Assembly: GCF_001267885.1 (NCBI RefSeq)
Contig: NZ_CP012382.1
Coordinates: 558,001-622,000, forward strand
Reading direction: 5' to 3'
Origin: Streptomyces ambofaciens ATCC 23877
Lineage (GTDB): Bacteria > Actinomycetota > Actinomycetes > Streptomycetales > Streptomycetaceae
Length of the DNA: 64,000 nt
A model generated the notes under the pieces. The model searched no databases, was not told the DNA's origin, and was given only the letters and a program-made list of their open reading frames with translations. This document shows positions 30,274 through 39,343 of the stretch, piece after piece. Within the stretch, counting starts at the first letter, position 1. Every line of letters begins with the position of its first letter. A program made the position numbers and the translations under genes.

Positions 30274-33039
30274 ATGTCTGGGCGTACTGCTCGATCCGTT
30301 CGCGCAGGTCGACCGCCCGTCGACCTGGCCGGTGGCGGAAGGAGTCCGCGCCACTGGTGGGGGCTGCGCGGACGCAGTGTCGCCGGGCAGGTCCTGTTCC
30401 TCCAGGTCGTGGTCGCCGTGCTGCTGATCGTGGCGGCAGCCGTCGGAGTCACCGTCCAGACGCGCAGCGACACGGAGCACGACGCGCAGGAGCGGTCGCG
30501 GGCCGTCGCGGTGGCCCTCGCCCGGTCACCGGGTTTCGTCACGGCGTTGCGGTCGGACGATCCGACCGCCGCGCTGCAGCCGTACGTGGCCGCGGCCCAC
30601 GAAGGCACCGGGGTGGACTTCATCGCCGTGATGGAGACGGACGGCACCCGTTACGCCGACACCGATCCGCGGCTGATCGGTGAGCGGGCGGAGGACGTCG
30701 GGCGGGCGGCGCGGGGCGAGGCGTACACCGAGATCTACGAGGGCGATCCGTCGGACGCGGCCCGGGCCGTCGTCCCGGTCACGGACGGCCGGGGCGTCGT
30801 CGTGGGGCTCGTCGCCGCGGGGGTGACCCTGGGGACGGTCGGGCAGGCGCTGGCGGGCCAGATTCCGCTGATCCTCGTCTCGGGAGGTGTCGCGCTGGTG
30901 CTCGCCGTCGGCAGCGCCGCCCTGGTCAGCCGACGACTGAGACGGCAGACACGGGGCATCGGGCCGACCGAGATGACCCGGATGTACGAGCACCACGACG
31001 CCGTGCTGCACGCCGTCCGCGAGGGCGTCCTCATCGTGAGCGACGACGGTCACCTGGTGCTGGCCAACGACGAGGCGCGGCGCCTGCTGGAACTGCCGGA
31101 GGACTGCGACGGGCGGCACATCACCGGGCTGGGCCTGGACTCCGCCATCGTGGAGCTGCTCTCCTCCGAGCGCTCCGTGACGGACGAGGTGCACCTGGCC
31201 GGTGACCGGCTGGTGGCCGTCAACACCAGGCGCACCGCCCCGTACGGCGGCCCCTCGGGCAAGGTGGCGACCCTCCGCGACACCACGGAGCTGCGTTCGC
31301 TGGCCGGCACGGCCGAGGTGGCACGCGAGCGGCTGAAGCTGCTCCACGAGGCGGGGATGCGCGTCGGGACGACCCTGAACGTCACCCGCACGGCCGAGGA
31401 GCTGGCGGATGTGGCCGTTCCGCGGTTCGCCGACTTCGCCACCGTGGAGCTCCTGGACGCCGTGATGCGCGGTGACGAGCCCTCCGGCGCGTCCACGGAG
31501 CTGCGGCGGGCGGCCCTGCGCGGCGTCCGGGAGGACCACCCGTTCCACCCGGTCGGCAGCACGGTCGCACCCTTCGCCGCCCCGGGCGCGCCCTCGGCGC
31601 CGGGCCGGGCCGACGGCCACGCGGTGCTGGAGGCCGACCTGACGGCAGCCCACGGCCGGCAGGCCCTCGACCCGGCCGGCGCGGAGCAGGTCCTCGCGTA
31701 CGGCATCCGCTCGCTCATCTCGGTGCCGCTGCAGGCGCGCGGCATTCCGCTGGGCCTGGCACGTTTCTGGCGTGCGGACGGTTCGGGCCCCTTCGACGGG
31801 GACGACGTCACGTTCGCCGAGGAGCTGGCCGCCCGCGCCGCCGTCGCCATCGACAACGCCCGTCGCTTCACGCGCGAGCACACGATGGCGGAGGTTCTCC
31901 AGCGCAGCCTGCTGCCGCACGTGCTGCCCCACCAGAGCGCCGTCGACGTCGCCTACCGCTATCTGTCCGCCCAGGCCCGGGTCGGGGGCGACTGGTTCGA
32001 CGTCATCCCGCTGCCCGGCGCCCGGGTCGCCCTCGTCGTGGGCGACGTGGTCGGGCACGGGATGCACGCCGCGGCCACGATGGGCCGGCTGCGCACCGCC
32101 GTGCACAACTTCTCGACCCTCGACCTGCCTCCGGACGAGCTCCTCACCCATCTCGACGAGCTGGTCAGCGGCCTCGACCAGGAGGACCCCGACGGCCGGG
32201 GCGGAGAGGGGATCACGGGCGCCACCTGCCTGTACGCGGTCTACGACCCGGTCTCGGGCCTGTGCAGCATGGCGCGCGCGGGGCACCTCGCCCCCGCCCT
32301 GGTCCATCCGCACGGCGCCGTGGAGTTCCCCGACGTCCCCGTCGCGCCTCCGCTGGGCCTGGGCGGTCTCCCCTTCGAGACCGCCGAGCTGCACCTGGCC
32401 GAGGGCACCGGCATCGTCCTCTACACCGACGGCCTGGTCGAGCAGCGCGACCGCGACATCGACGCGGGTCTGGAGATGCTGCGCAGTACGCTCGCCGACT
32501 CCTCGGGCGCCTCTCCGGAGGAGACCTGCGAGGCGGTGTTCGACCGCATGCTGCCCGCACACCGACGCGACGACGTCGCACTGCTCGTCGCCCGTACCAG
32601 GCGCCTGGACAGCTCCCGCGTCGCGGACTGGGACGTCCCCCGCGACCCCGCCGCCGTCGGCACCGTCCGCACCGCGTGCAGTCGTCAACTGGCCGCCTGG
32701 GGTCTGGACGAGATGGCGTTCGCCACCGAACTGGTGCTCAGCGAACTGATCACGAACGCCATCCGGTACGGGTCCGAGCCGATCCACGTGCGGTTGCTGT
32801 ACGAGCGCACGCTCATCTGCGAGGTGTCCGACGGGAGCAGCACCTCCCCGCATCTGCGGCAGGCGGCCATCACCGACGAGGGCGGCAGGGGCCTCTTCCT
32901 GGTCGCACAGCTCGCCCGGCGCTGGGGAACGCGCTACACCCCCGCGGGGAAGGTCGTCTGGACGGAGCAGTCCCTCGCCGACGGGCGGGTTCCCGACCTG
33001 GCGCTGCTCGCGGCGCTGGACGAACCGATCGAGCCGTGA
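30274..33039 (+). CDS. Membrane SpoIIE-type PP2C phosphatase with PAS, GAF and HATPase domains
   Basis: The protein has 921 residues. Two membrane helices (about 37-60 and 185-210) enclose an extracytoplasmic sCache-like sensor (DFIAVMETDGTRYADTDP). Then come PAS (HHDAVLHAVREGVLIVSDDGH), GAF (LISVPLQARGIPLGLARFW), the SpoIIE phosphatase (GGDWFDVIPLPG, VGDVVGHGMHAAA, YTDGLVEQRDRD) and a C-terminal HATPase_c like RsbW (FATELVLSELITNAIRYG, GGRGLFLVAQLARRWG). The protein probably dephosphorylates anti-anti-sigma factors and may also phosphorylate them, linking an outside signal to sigma-factor activity. Confidence 0.93.
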   Translation: MSGRTARSVRAGRPPVDLAGGGRSPRHWWGLRGRSVAGQVLFLQVVVAVLLIVAAAVGVTVQTRSDTEHDAQERSRAVAVALARSPGFVTALRSDDPTAALQPYVAAAHEGTGVDFIAVMETDGTRYADTDPRLIGERAEDVGRAARGEAYTEIYEGDPSDAARAVVPVTDGRGVVVGLVAAGVTLGTVGQALAGQIPLILVSGGVALVLAVGSAALVSRRLRRQTRGIGPTEMTRMYEHHDAVLHAVREGVLIVSDDGHLVLANDEARRLLELPEDCDGRHITGLGLDSAIVELLSSERSVTDEVHLAGDRLVAVNTRRTAPYGGPSGKVATLRDTTELRSLAGTAEVARERLKLLHEAGMRVGTTLNVTRTAEELADVAVPRFADFATVELLDAVMRGDEPSGASTELRRAALRGVREDHPFHPVGSTVAPFAAPGAPSAPGRADGHAVLEADLTAAHGRQALDPAGAEQVLAYGIRSLISVPLQARGIPLGLARFWRADGSGPFDGDDVTFAEELAARAAVAIDNARRFTREHTMAEVLQRSLLPHVLPHQSAVDVAYRYLSAQARVGGDWFDVIPLPGARVALVVGDVVGHGMHAAATMGRLRTAVHNFSTLDLPPDELLTHLDELVSGLDQEDPDGRGGEGITGATCLYAVYDPVSGLCSMARAGHLAPALVHPHGAVEFPDVPVAPPLGLGGLPFETAELHLAEGTGIVLYTDGLVEQRDRDIDAGLEMLRSTLADSSGASPEETCEAVFDRMLPAHRRDDVALLVARTRRLDSSRVADWDVPRDPAAVGTVRTACSRQLAAWGLDEMAFATELVLSELITNAIRYGSEPIHVRLLYERTLICEVSDGSSTSPHLRQAAITDEGGRGLFLVAQLARRWGTRYTPAGKVVWTEQSLADGRVPDLALLAALDEPIEP

Positions 33040-33114
33040 CGGCGGCTCCCGGGCGGGTGCGCCGACGGCCCTTTCCGGCCGCGGCCCTCCCCTCGTCCCG
33101 CCGAGGCCGGGGCG

Positions 33115-34179
33115 TCACGCCCCTCCGGTGGTGGGCGCCGGCATGGCCAGGTGGGCGAGGTCCCCGGGAGGTGGGGTGCTCACCGGCCACAACGGAGCGG
33201 GCGTGCCGTCGGCGACCGCGGCCGGGGCATCGGTCAGACGCATGCGTTCCCGTAGCCGGCCGTAGAAGTCCACGGGCCCGAGCCGCACCGCGCGCAGCCG
33301 GCGGGGAGCCGCGTAGACGCCGAGCCAGTCCCCCGGGTCGAGGACGCCCCGCAGCTGCCCGTCGATGCTGACGGCGGCCTGCCCGGACCGTTCCAGGATC
33401 CGCAGGCCGATCGGTTCGTCCGGTGCGGCGACCACCGAGCGGTCGAACGTCATGTGCGGGGCGACGGGCGTGAAGACGAGCGCTTCCGCCCGGGGCGAGA
33501 CGACGGGCCCGCCCGCGGCGAAGCTGTAGGCGGTGGATCCCGTCGGGGTGGCCACCACCAGGGCGTCGGCGGAGTACGAAGCCAGCAGGCGGCCGGAGAC
33601 GTAGACGCCGACGGAGATCTGCCGGTCCCGCGACAGCTTTTCGAGCACCACGTCGTTCAGGGCGGACACGTTGAGCGCGATGCCCCACTCGTCGCCGCTC
33701 TCGCAGTCGGTGCGGACCCGGGGCGGAGGCAGCAACGGGCCTCGCCCGTAGCGCAGCAGCGCCTCCATGGCCTCGGGCACCTCCAGACGGCGGGACGCGC
33801 GCAGGGTGAGCAGCATGCGGCTTTCCGGGTCGACGCCGCCGTCCCGGACGGCATCGAGGGCGGAGCGCACCGCCGGTGCCGGGATCTCGGTCAGGAACCC
33901 GACCCGTCCCAGGTCGACGCCGAGGATCAGGGCGTCGTTCTCGGCCGCCAGCCGGGCGCCGCGCAGGAAGGTGCCGTCACCGCCCAGGGTCACGACGAGG
34001 TCCGGGTTCCCCGCCGCCTCCACCTCCTCGCGCGCGCTGTGCCGGCCGTCGTCGCTCCACACGTCGATGTCGGTGCACCCCACGCCGTTCTCGCCGCACC
34101 AGTCCCGGACGTCCCGCGCGGCCGCCGCGGCGCCCTCGCGACCACCGTGCACCACGAGTCCGACCCGCCCGATCGCCAC
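33115..34179 (-). CDS. NAD kinase
   Basis: The protein has 354 residues from GTG 34179, preceded by GGGAGACGG; further upstream frame has no homology. GGDGT at 66-70 is the ATP/PPi-binding signature. LALNDVVLEK-like SALNDVVLEK and TPTGSTAYSFAAGGPVVSP are the NAD-binding conserved regions. C-terminal FDRSVVAAPDE and VSIDGQ follow. It makes NADP from NAD. The C-terminal extension after about 300 (YGRLRERMRLTDAPAAVADG) is variable. It converges with the SpoIIE gene. Confidence 0.88.
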   Translation of the reverse strand: MAIGRVGLVVHGGREGAAAAARDVRDWCGENGVGCTDIDVWSDDGRHSAREEVEAAGNPDLVVTLGGDGTFLRGARLAAENDALILGVDLGRVGFLTEIPAPAVRSALDAVRDGGVDPESRMLLTLRASRRLEVPEAMEALLRYGRGPLLPPPRVRTDCESGDEWGIALNVSALNDVVLEKLSRDRQISVGVYVSGRLLASYSADALVVATPTGSTAYSFAAGGPVVSPRAEALVFTPVAPHMTFDRSVVAAPDEPIGLRILERSGQAAVSIDGQLRGVLDPGDWLGVYAAPRRLRAVRLGPVDFYGRLRERMRLTDAPAAVADGTPAPLWPVSTPPPGDLAHLAMPAPTTGGA

Positions 34180-34395
34180 ATCCGTCTCCCTGCCCGTTCC
34201 GCAAAAGGTGCCCGGGGGTGCTCTGTTCGCCGAGACCGTCGGTTCCGGATCCCCGGGGCCGCATCCACCGCCCCGGCATCTTCGCCGACTGTCGCGGCGG
34301 AGCGGGCCGCGACATGCCGGGGCCGGCGGAGCCGGGCCGGCGGTCCGCGGACGGTGCGGCACCGCCGGTTGCGGACACGGGTCCCGACACCGTGC

Positions 34396-34423
34396 GAGGG
34401 CCCCGCCGTCCGGCGGAGCCCTC
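34396..34423 (-). terminator. Terminator after the SapA-like gene
   Basis: GAGGGCCCCGCCG (34396-34408) pairs with CGGCGGAGCCCTC (34411-34423) with one mismatch, 24 bp beyond the stop of the leftward gene at 34447. Confidence 0.6.
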
Positions 34424-34446
34424 GGTCCGTCTCGTGGGCCGCCGTC

Positions 34447-34923
34447 TCACCGTTCGCCGGCGAACCAGTCCTTCTGCGGGGCCTTGGCCGCGAGCGCACC
34501 GCAGTTGGAGCCGTAGTTCCAGGCCTGCAGGGTGTCGATGACCCCGCCCCACTCGACGCAGGCACCGCGCGCGAACGCGTACGCCGGTCCCGCGTACGAG
34601 CGGTACTCACCGGCGTCGTACTGGTCCTCGCTGGTGTCGACGTTGCGTACGTAGGCCACCATGTACTTCGGTGCGCCGGCGGTGTTGCGGATCGTCACCG
34701 TGCAGTTCTTGCCCGTGGACGAGTTGTAGGTGAGGTACACCGTGCCGGTGCTGCCGATCGGCATGGAGTTCACCACCTTGTACCCGGAGCCGCAGACCCC
34801 GTTGTACGCCGCGGTCGTACCGCTGGTCGCCGCGCCGGCGACGGGAGCCGTCGCCAGCAGCCCCGCCCCGATGGCCCCGACGGCGATCAGTGTCGCCCCG
34901 ACGGCTTGTGTGGAACGCTTCAT
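34447..34923 (-). CDS. Spore-associated protein A (SapA)-like secreted protein
   Basis: The protein has 158 residues from ATG 34923. The signal peptide covers about 1-31 (MKRSTQAVGATLIAVGAIGAGL, cleavage after VAGA). The mature part contains the SapA pattern: YNGVCGSGYKVVNSMPIGST, GTVYLTYNSSTGKNCTVTIRN, YAGPAYAFARGACVEWGGVID and a final NYGSNCGAL. Four cysteines probably form two disulfides. SapA was described as a protein associated with Streptomyces spore surface. A strong hairpin follows the stop codon. Confidence 0.85.
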   Translation of the reverse strand: MKRSTQAVGATLIAVGAIGAGLLATAPVAGAATSGTTAAYNGVCGSGYKVVNSMPIGSTGTVYLTYNSSTGKNCTVTIRNTAGAPKYMVAYVRNVDTSEDQYDAGEYRSYAGPAYAFARGACVEWGGVIDTLQAWNYGSNCGALAAKAPQKDWFAGER

Positions 34924-35080
34924 GGCACCTCGATCCGTGAATCGACTGGCCTCCCCATGGTGTTGCTGAAGCCACCTGTTGAGACCTTTGCACCCCTTCG
35001 GTGGTTGTACGCTTTTCACCACTGTTTGAGGTTTCCGGGCCGCGAGCCGCCGGGGTGGGGTCGGGGCGCGCGGGCTCCCC

Positions 35081-36049
35081 TCACCCGTGCTGCTCCGTGT
35101 AGTGCGCGCGGAGCAGGTCGGCGCCCCAGTCGTGCCGGACGTGCCGCCACACGGAGTGGGCGTGGTTGCCGTCGTCCTGGGTGTTGTCGTACTCGATGAG
35201 CAGATCCGGGCCCCGAACGCAGTAGTAGTGCCGGTCCCCCGGTTCGCGGCCGCCCGCCCACGCGAACGAGAGGGTGCCCAGCCCGTGCGCCACGACGTCG
35301 GACCAGCACTCCCGCGCGTACACCGCGGGTGCCCGGTCGAGGTAGCGGCGCACCAGCCGCTCCACCAGCCGCTGCTGACCGGGCGACATGTCGCCGTGCG
35401 CCAGGCCGGCCGGCAGCAGGCCGGGATCGGCGAACGGGTCGTCGCGGGTCAGGATGTCGTCCGGGGGCTCGGCGGCGAAGACGGCCCTCGACCGTCGGCC
35501 GAGGTCCAGGTCCGTGACCAGTTCCCGGGCCAGGTCCTCCTCCGGTCCCAGCAGCCGCCGCCCGGCCTGCGGGCCGTGCGCGACGCGGGCGGGCTCCGCA
35601 CCGACGAAGTGCGGCGTCACCCGCAGCCCGGCCGTCGTCACCAGTACGTGGACGGCGAGGTGGTGGCCGTTCATCCGCCAGCCCCAGGGGGCGTCACCCT
35701 CCGGATCCCCGAGCAGTCGCACCCAGTAGCGGTCGGCCCCCGCGGCGCCGACGGTGGCGCGGCGGTGGCGCTCCACCTCGATCGCCCCGCGCGCCAGCTC
35801 CGCGCCGGGCGCGCTGTGCGCGGTGGTCAGCAGCGCGTCGACGGCCTCGCGCTGCCGGGCGTCGAGTCCCTCGGTGGACAGACCGGGGCGCGGGCCGGGC
35901 AGATAGGTCCACTCCCGCAGTTCGGGCGCGTCCAGCCGGGCGGGCCGCTCCCGCAACTCCTTCACCTGCTCCGGCTCCAGTACGCGCAGCAGCACGCGCA
36001 CCGCCTCCCGCATCTCCGCGGCCGTCGCCCGCGATCCGTGCACGTCCAC
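35081..36049 (-). CDS. DUF3500-like hypothetical protein
   Basis: The protein has 322 residues from GTG 36049 (preceded by GGAGGAGAG); GTG 36043 is an alternative. Conserved-looking elements include DARQREAVDALLTTA, GWRMNGHHLAVHVLVT and FVGAEPARV, WAGGREPGDRHYYCVRGPDLLIEYDNTQDDGNHAHSVWRH. The last segment (YYxxxGPxLLIEYDNTQxxxNHxHxVWR) is the DUF3500 signature. Function unknown; histidines in this motif suggest a metal site. No signal peptide. Confidence 0.82.
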   Translation of the reverse strand: MDVHGSRATAAEMREAVRVLLRVLEPEQVKELRERPARLDAPELREWTYLPGPRPGLSTEGLDARQREAVDALLTTAHSAPGAELARGAIEVERHRRATVGAAGADRYWVRLLGDPEGDAPWGWRMNGHHLAVHVLVTTAGLRVTPHFVGAEPARVAHGPQAGRRLLGPEEDLARELVTDLDLGRRSRAVFAAEPPDDILTRDDPFADPGLLPAGLAHGDMSPGQQRLVERLVRRYLDRAPAVYARECWSDVVAHGLGTLSFAWAGGREPGDRHYYCVRGPDLLIEYDNTQDDGNHAHSVWRHVRHDWGADLLRAHYTEQHG

Positions 36050-36314
36050 GTCTCTCCTCCCCGTCGGCGCCCAGTGCGGCGCTCCCGCGGGGCGGTGGCG
36101 CCCCTGGTTGTCCCATGGTGCGTCATCCGGGGGTGGGGGAACGCCGGATCGGGTCCGCCGCCCGAGGACGCTTCCCGGCCGCTCCGGCGTCGGCGCGTGT
36201 CCTGCGCCCCGCGTCCGCTCGTCCTGCTCCGTAGCGGTGAACCACCCCCTCCGTTGCGGTGAGGACTCCGCCGGACCGCGAACCCTTTCCGGCGAGGACG
36301 TCGTTCGTCGGGGC

Positions 36315-36479
36315 ATGCGACAGATCAAGCGCCTGGCCGCGACCATGGCAACCACCGCCGCCGTCCTCGCCACAGCCGCCACCTCGGCCCACGCCTCACC
36401 GCTGCCGGGCGGCGGAGCCGGTCAGACCCTCCCCGCCCTGTACGCCATCCTCGCCTTCGTCCGGCGCACACTCGGCTGA
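36315..36479 (+). CDS. Small exported peptide
   Basis: This 54-residue frame from ATG 36315 starts MRQIKRLAATMATTAAVLAT and continues AATSAHASP, a credible signal peptide (cleavage after HASP region). The mature part is only about 25 residues (LPGGGAGQTLPALYAIL, ending RRTLG). No family recognised. The frame is open upstream to 36108 but without coding similarity. Confidence 0.5.
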   Translation: MRQIKRLAATMATTAAVLATAATSAHASPLPGGGAGQTLPALYAILAFVRRTLG

Positions 36480-36669
36480 CCTCGAAGTCCCTGGCGCACC
36501 CGGCCGCAGTGCTCCGGACGCGCGCGGGTCCCGCCGCGTGCCGTCTCGGTGCCCGGGCAACCTCCGCCACCAGCCACCAGGCGCCAGCCACCAGCCACCG
36601 GACGCCGGTGGCCCCTCGGCCCGGGTCTCGCGGCCCTGCGTGCGTGGCGCGAACGGTCCCGGCGGTCCC

Positions 36670-37245
36670 TCAGTGGAGGGTCGGCCGGTAGACGAGCTCC
36701 TGGATGTGACCGTCCAGCGTCCGGTTCTCGACCAGTTCCAGGTCGAAGTCGGCCGCCCCCTCGAAGACCGGGTCCAGCCCGGTCCGACCGGTGATGACGG
36801 GGAACAGCGTGACCTGTACCCGGTCGACCAGGCCGGCGGCCATCAGGGCCCGGTTCATCGACAGGCTGCCGTGCGAGCGCAACGGCACCTGGGACTCCTC
36901 CTTGAGCCGGGCGACGACATCCACGGCGTCGCCCTTCGCGACGGTCGCGTTCGGCCAGTCGAGGGGGCCCTCCAGCGTCGTCGACACCACGGTGGCCGGC
37001 AGGTTCCTCATCCGGGTGACCCAGGGATCACGCACGTCGGACCCCTCACTGCTCGCGGCCAGCATCTGCGCGAAGACCCGGTACGTACGGGCCCCGAAGA
37101 CCATCCGCTGCTCCGGGCCGTACAAGGCGAGGCGGTGGTCGAGCAGTTCGGGGCCCTGCTTGCCCCAGTAGCCGGACCAGTCGCCCCCGGCGGCTCCGTA
37201 GCCGTCGAGGCTGGAAAACACGTCGAAGGTGTAGGTGGCGGTCAT
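36670..37245 (-). CDS. Dihydrofolate reductase-like (RibD C-terminal) protein
   Basis: The protein has 191 residues from ATG 37245. The fold begins YTFDVFSSLDGYGAAGGDWS and continues MVFGARTYRVFAQM, and LRSHGSLSMNRALMAAGLVDRVQVTLFPVITG, typical of DHFR/RibD-C family reductases in actinobacteria. Probably an NADPH-dependent reductase of unknown substrate; not the housekeeping folA product, which has a different N-terminus. It is divergent from the mutA operon. Confidence 0.88.
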   Translation of the reverse strand: MTATYTFDVFSSLDGYGAAGGDWSGYWGKQGPELLDHRLALYGPEQRMVFGARTYRVFAQMLAASSEGSDVRDPWVTRMRNLPATVVSTTLEGPLDWPNATVAKGDAVDVVARLKEESQVPLRSHGSLSMNRALMAAGLVDRVQVTLFPVITGRTGLDPVFEGAADFDLELVENRTLDGHIQELVYRPTLH

Positions 37246-37531
37246 GTCGTCTCCTCGACAGCGGTTCCGGTGCGGGTGCGGTGCGGCGATCCCCCCGAGT
37301 GCGCTTCGGCGACCGTCACCCCCATGAGACCCGGCACGCCGCCGGAACTCATCGCTCTGGCACCCGGGGGCGGTCCCGACCACTCGAACGGCACATGCCC
37401 GATGCCCGCTGACGGGCCCGGAGGGGACGGGCCCACGGAGGACCCGACGACGCACGTCACACCGCCGGAGAGAACAACCTCACACCGGCCCACTCTGCTG
37501 CTCGTCTGCCGGCCTGACCTAACATCCGAGC

Positions 37532-39343
37532 ATGACGCTCCTGCCTGACGACGGACTCGCCCTGGCGGCCGAGTTCCCCGACGCGACACATGAGCAGTGG
37601 CAGCGCCTGGTGGCGGGTGTGCTGCGCAGGTCGGGCCGGGAGGTGCCGGACGACGAGGCGGAGGACGCCCTGTCCACGGCACTGCAGGACGGGCTGCGGG
37701 CCCGTCCGCTGTACTCCGCGCGCGACGAGGCGCCCGAGCCCGGCCTTCCGGGCTTCCCGCCCTTCGTGCGCGGCGGCCGCCCCCAGGGCGCCGCCGTCGG
37801 CGGCTGGGACGTGCGCCAGCGGCACGCGTCGGCCGACCCGGCCTCGGTCCTGGCCGACCTGGAGAACGGCGTCACGTCCCTGTGGCTGACCGTCGGCGGG
37901 TCCGCCGGCATCCCCGTCACCGCACTCGACGGCGCTCTCGACGGCGTCCTCCTCGACCTGGCTCCCGTAGTCCTGGAAGCGGGCGACGCGTTCGAGCCGG
38001 CGGCGCGGGAGCTGCTGCGGATCCACGAGGAACGGGGCGTCGCCGCGGACGCCGCCCGCGGCAACCTGGGTGCCGACCCGCTGGGGCACGAGGCCCGCTC
38101 CGGAAGGCCGTACGACAGCGGAGCCGTGACCGAGCTGGCCCGGCTGTGCGCCGCGCGCCACCCTGCGCTGCGTGCGCTGACCGTGGACGCGCTGCCGTAC
38201 CACGAGGCCGGCGCCTCGGCGGCGCAGGAGCTGGGCTGCTCACTGGCGACGGGCCTGGCCTACCTGCGGGAACTGACCGCGGCCGGACTGGACACGGCTC
38301 AGGCCCTGGCGCAGTTGGAGTTCCGGTACGCCGCGACCGCCGACCAGTTCCTGACCATCGCCAAGCTGCGCGCGGCGCGCCGCCTGTGGGCTCGGGTGGC
38401 CGAGGTCTGCGGTGCGCCCCGGGCGGGGGCCCAGCTCCAGCACGCGGTGACCTCGCCGGTGATGATGACGCGCCGCGACCCGTGGGTGAACATGCTGCGC
38501 ACCACGGTCGCCGCCCTGGCCGCCGGGGTGGGTGGCGCCGAGGCCGTGACGGTGCTGCCCTTCGACGACGCGCTCGGTCTGCCGGACGCCTTCGCCCGAC
38601 GTGTCGCCCGCAACACCTCCACCATCCTCATCGAGGAGTCGCATCTGTCCCGGGTGATCGATCCGGCGGGCGGCTCCTGGTACGTGGAGCGTCTGACCGA
38701 CGAACTGGCGCACGCCGCCTGGCGGTTCTTCCAGGAGATCGAGCGGGCGGGCGGGCAGGCGGCCGCGCTGCGCTCCGGGGCGGTCGGTGAACGGCTGGCC
38801 GAGACGTGGGCCGTGCGCAGCGCGCAGCTGGCGAAGCGGCGGGAGCCGGTCACCGGGGTCAGCGAGTTCCCGCACCTGGACGAGAAACCCGTCGCACGCG
38901 AGCCCGCACCCCCGCGGCCGTCCGGGGGCCTGCCCCGGGTACGGCGGGACGAGGCCTTCGAGGCGCTGCGCGCCCGCTCCGACGCGCATCTGGCCGCGAC
39001 GGGCTCCCGGCCGCGCGTCCACCTGGCAGCGCTCGGCCCGGCCGCCGCGCACAGCTCCCGGCTCGCCTTCGCCGCCAACCTCTTCCAGGCGGGCGGCATC
39101 GAGGCCGTCACCGAGGGCGGCTTCGAGGAGAGCGGCGCGCGGGAGGTGTGCCTGTGCTCCAGCGACGCGCTCTACGCGGAGCAGGCCGAGGCCACCGCCG
39201 CCGCGTTGCGGGAGGCGGGCGCCGAGCACGTGTTCCTGGCCGGCCGTCCCGGACCGTACGCGGGCGTGGACACGTACGTGTTCGCGGGCTGTGACGCGGT
39301 CGCCGTGCTCCGCGCAACCCTCGACCGCATGGGAGTGTCCTGA
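37532..39343 (+). CDS. mutA: Methylmalonyl-CoA mutase small subunit
   Basis: The protein has 603 residues, usual for the small (beta) subunit. It follows the mutase fold: [24 protein letters not shown], the TIM barrel with [22 protein letters not shown] and [27 protein letters not shown], and a C-terminal degenerate B12-like domain ([20 protein letters not shown]) lacking the DxHxxG cobalamin motif. It supports the large subunit in interconverting (R)-methylmalonyl-CoA and succinyl-CoA. It overlaps mutB by one base (TGATG). Confidence 0.95.
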   Translation: MTLLPDDGLALAAEFPDATHEQWQRLVAGVLRRSGREVPDDEAEDALSTALQDGLRARPLYSARDEAPEPGLPGFPPFVRGGRPQGAAVGGWDVRQRHASADPASVLADLENGVTSLWLTVGGSAGIPVTALDGALDGVLLDLAPVVLEAGDAFEPAARELLRIHEERGVAADAARGNLGADPLGHEARSGRPYDSGAVTELARLCAARHPALRALTVDALPYHEAGASAAQELGCSLATGLAYLRELTAAGLDTAQALAQLEFRYAATADQFLTIAKLRAARRLWARVAEVCGAPRAGAQLQHAVTSPVMMTRRDPWVNMLRTTVAALAAGVGGAEAVTVLPFDDALGLPDAFARRVARNTSTILIEESHLSRVIDPAGGSWYVERLTDELAHAAWRFFQEIERAGGQAAALRSGAVGERLAETWAVRSAQLAKRREPVTGVSEFPHLDEKPVAREPAPPRPSGGLPRVRRDEAFEALRARSDAHLAATGSRPRVHLAALGPAAAHSSRLAFAANLFQAGGIEAVTEGGFEESGAREVCLCSSDALYAEQAEATAAALREAGAEHVFLAGRPGPYAGVDTYVFAGCDAVAVLRATLDRMGVS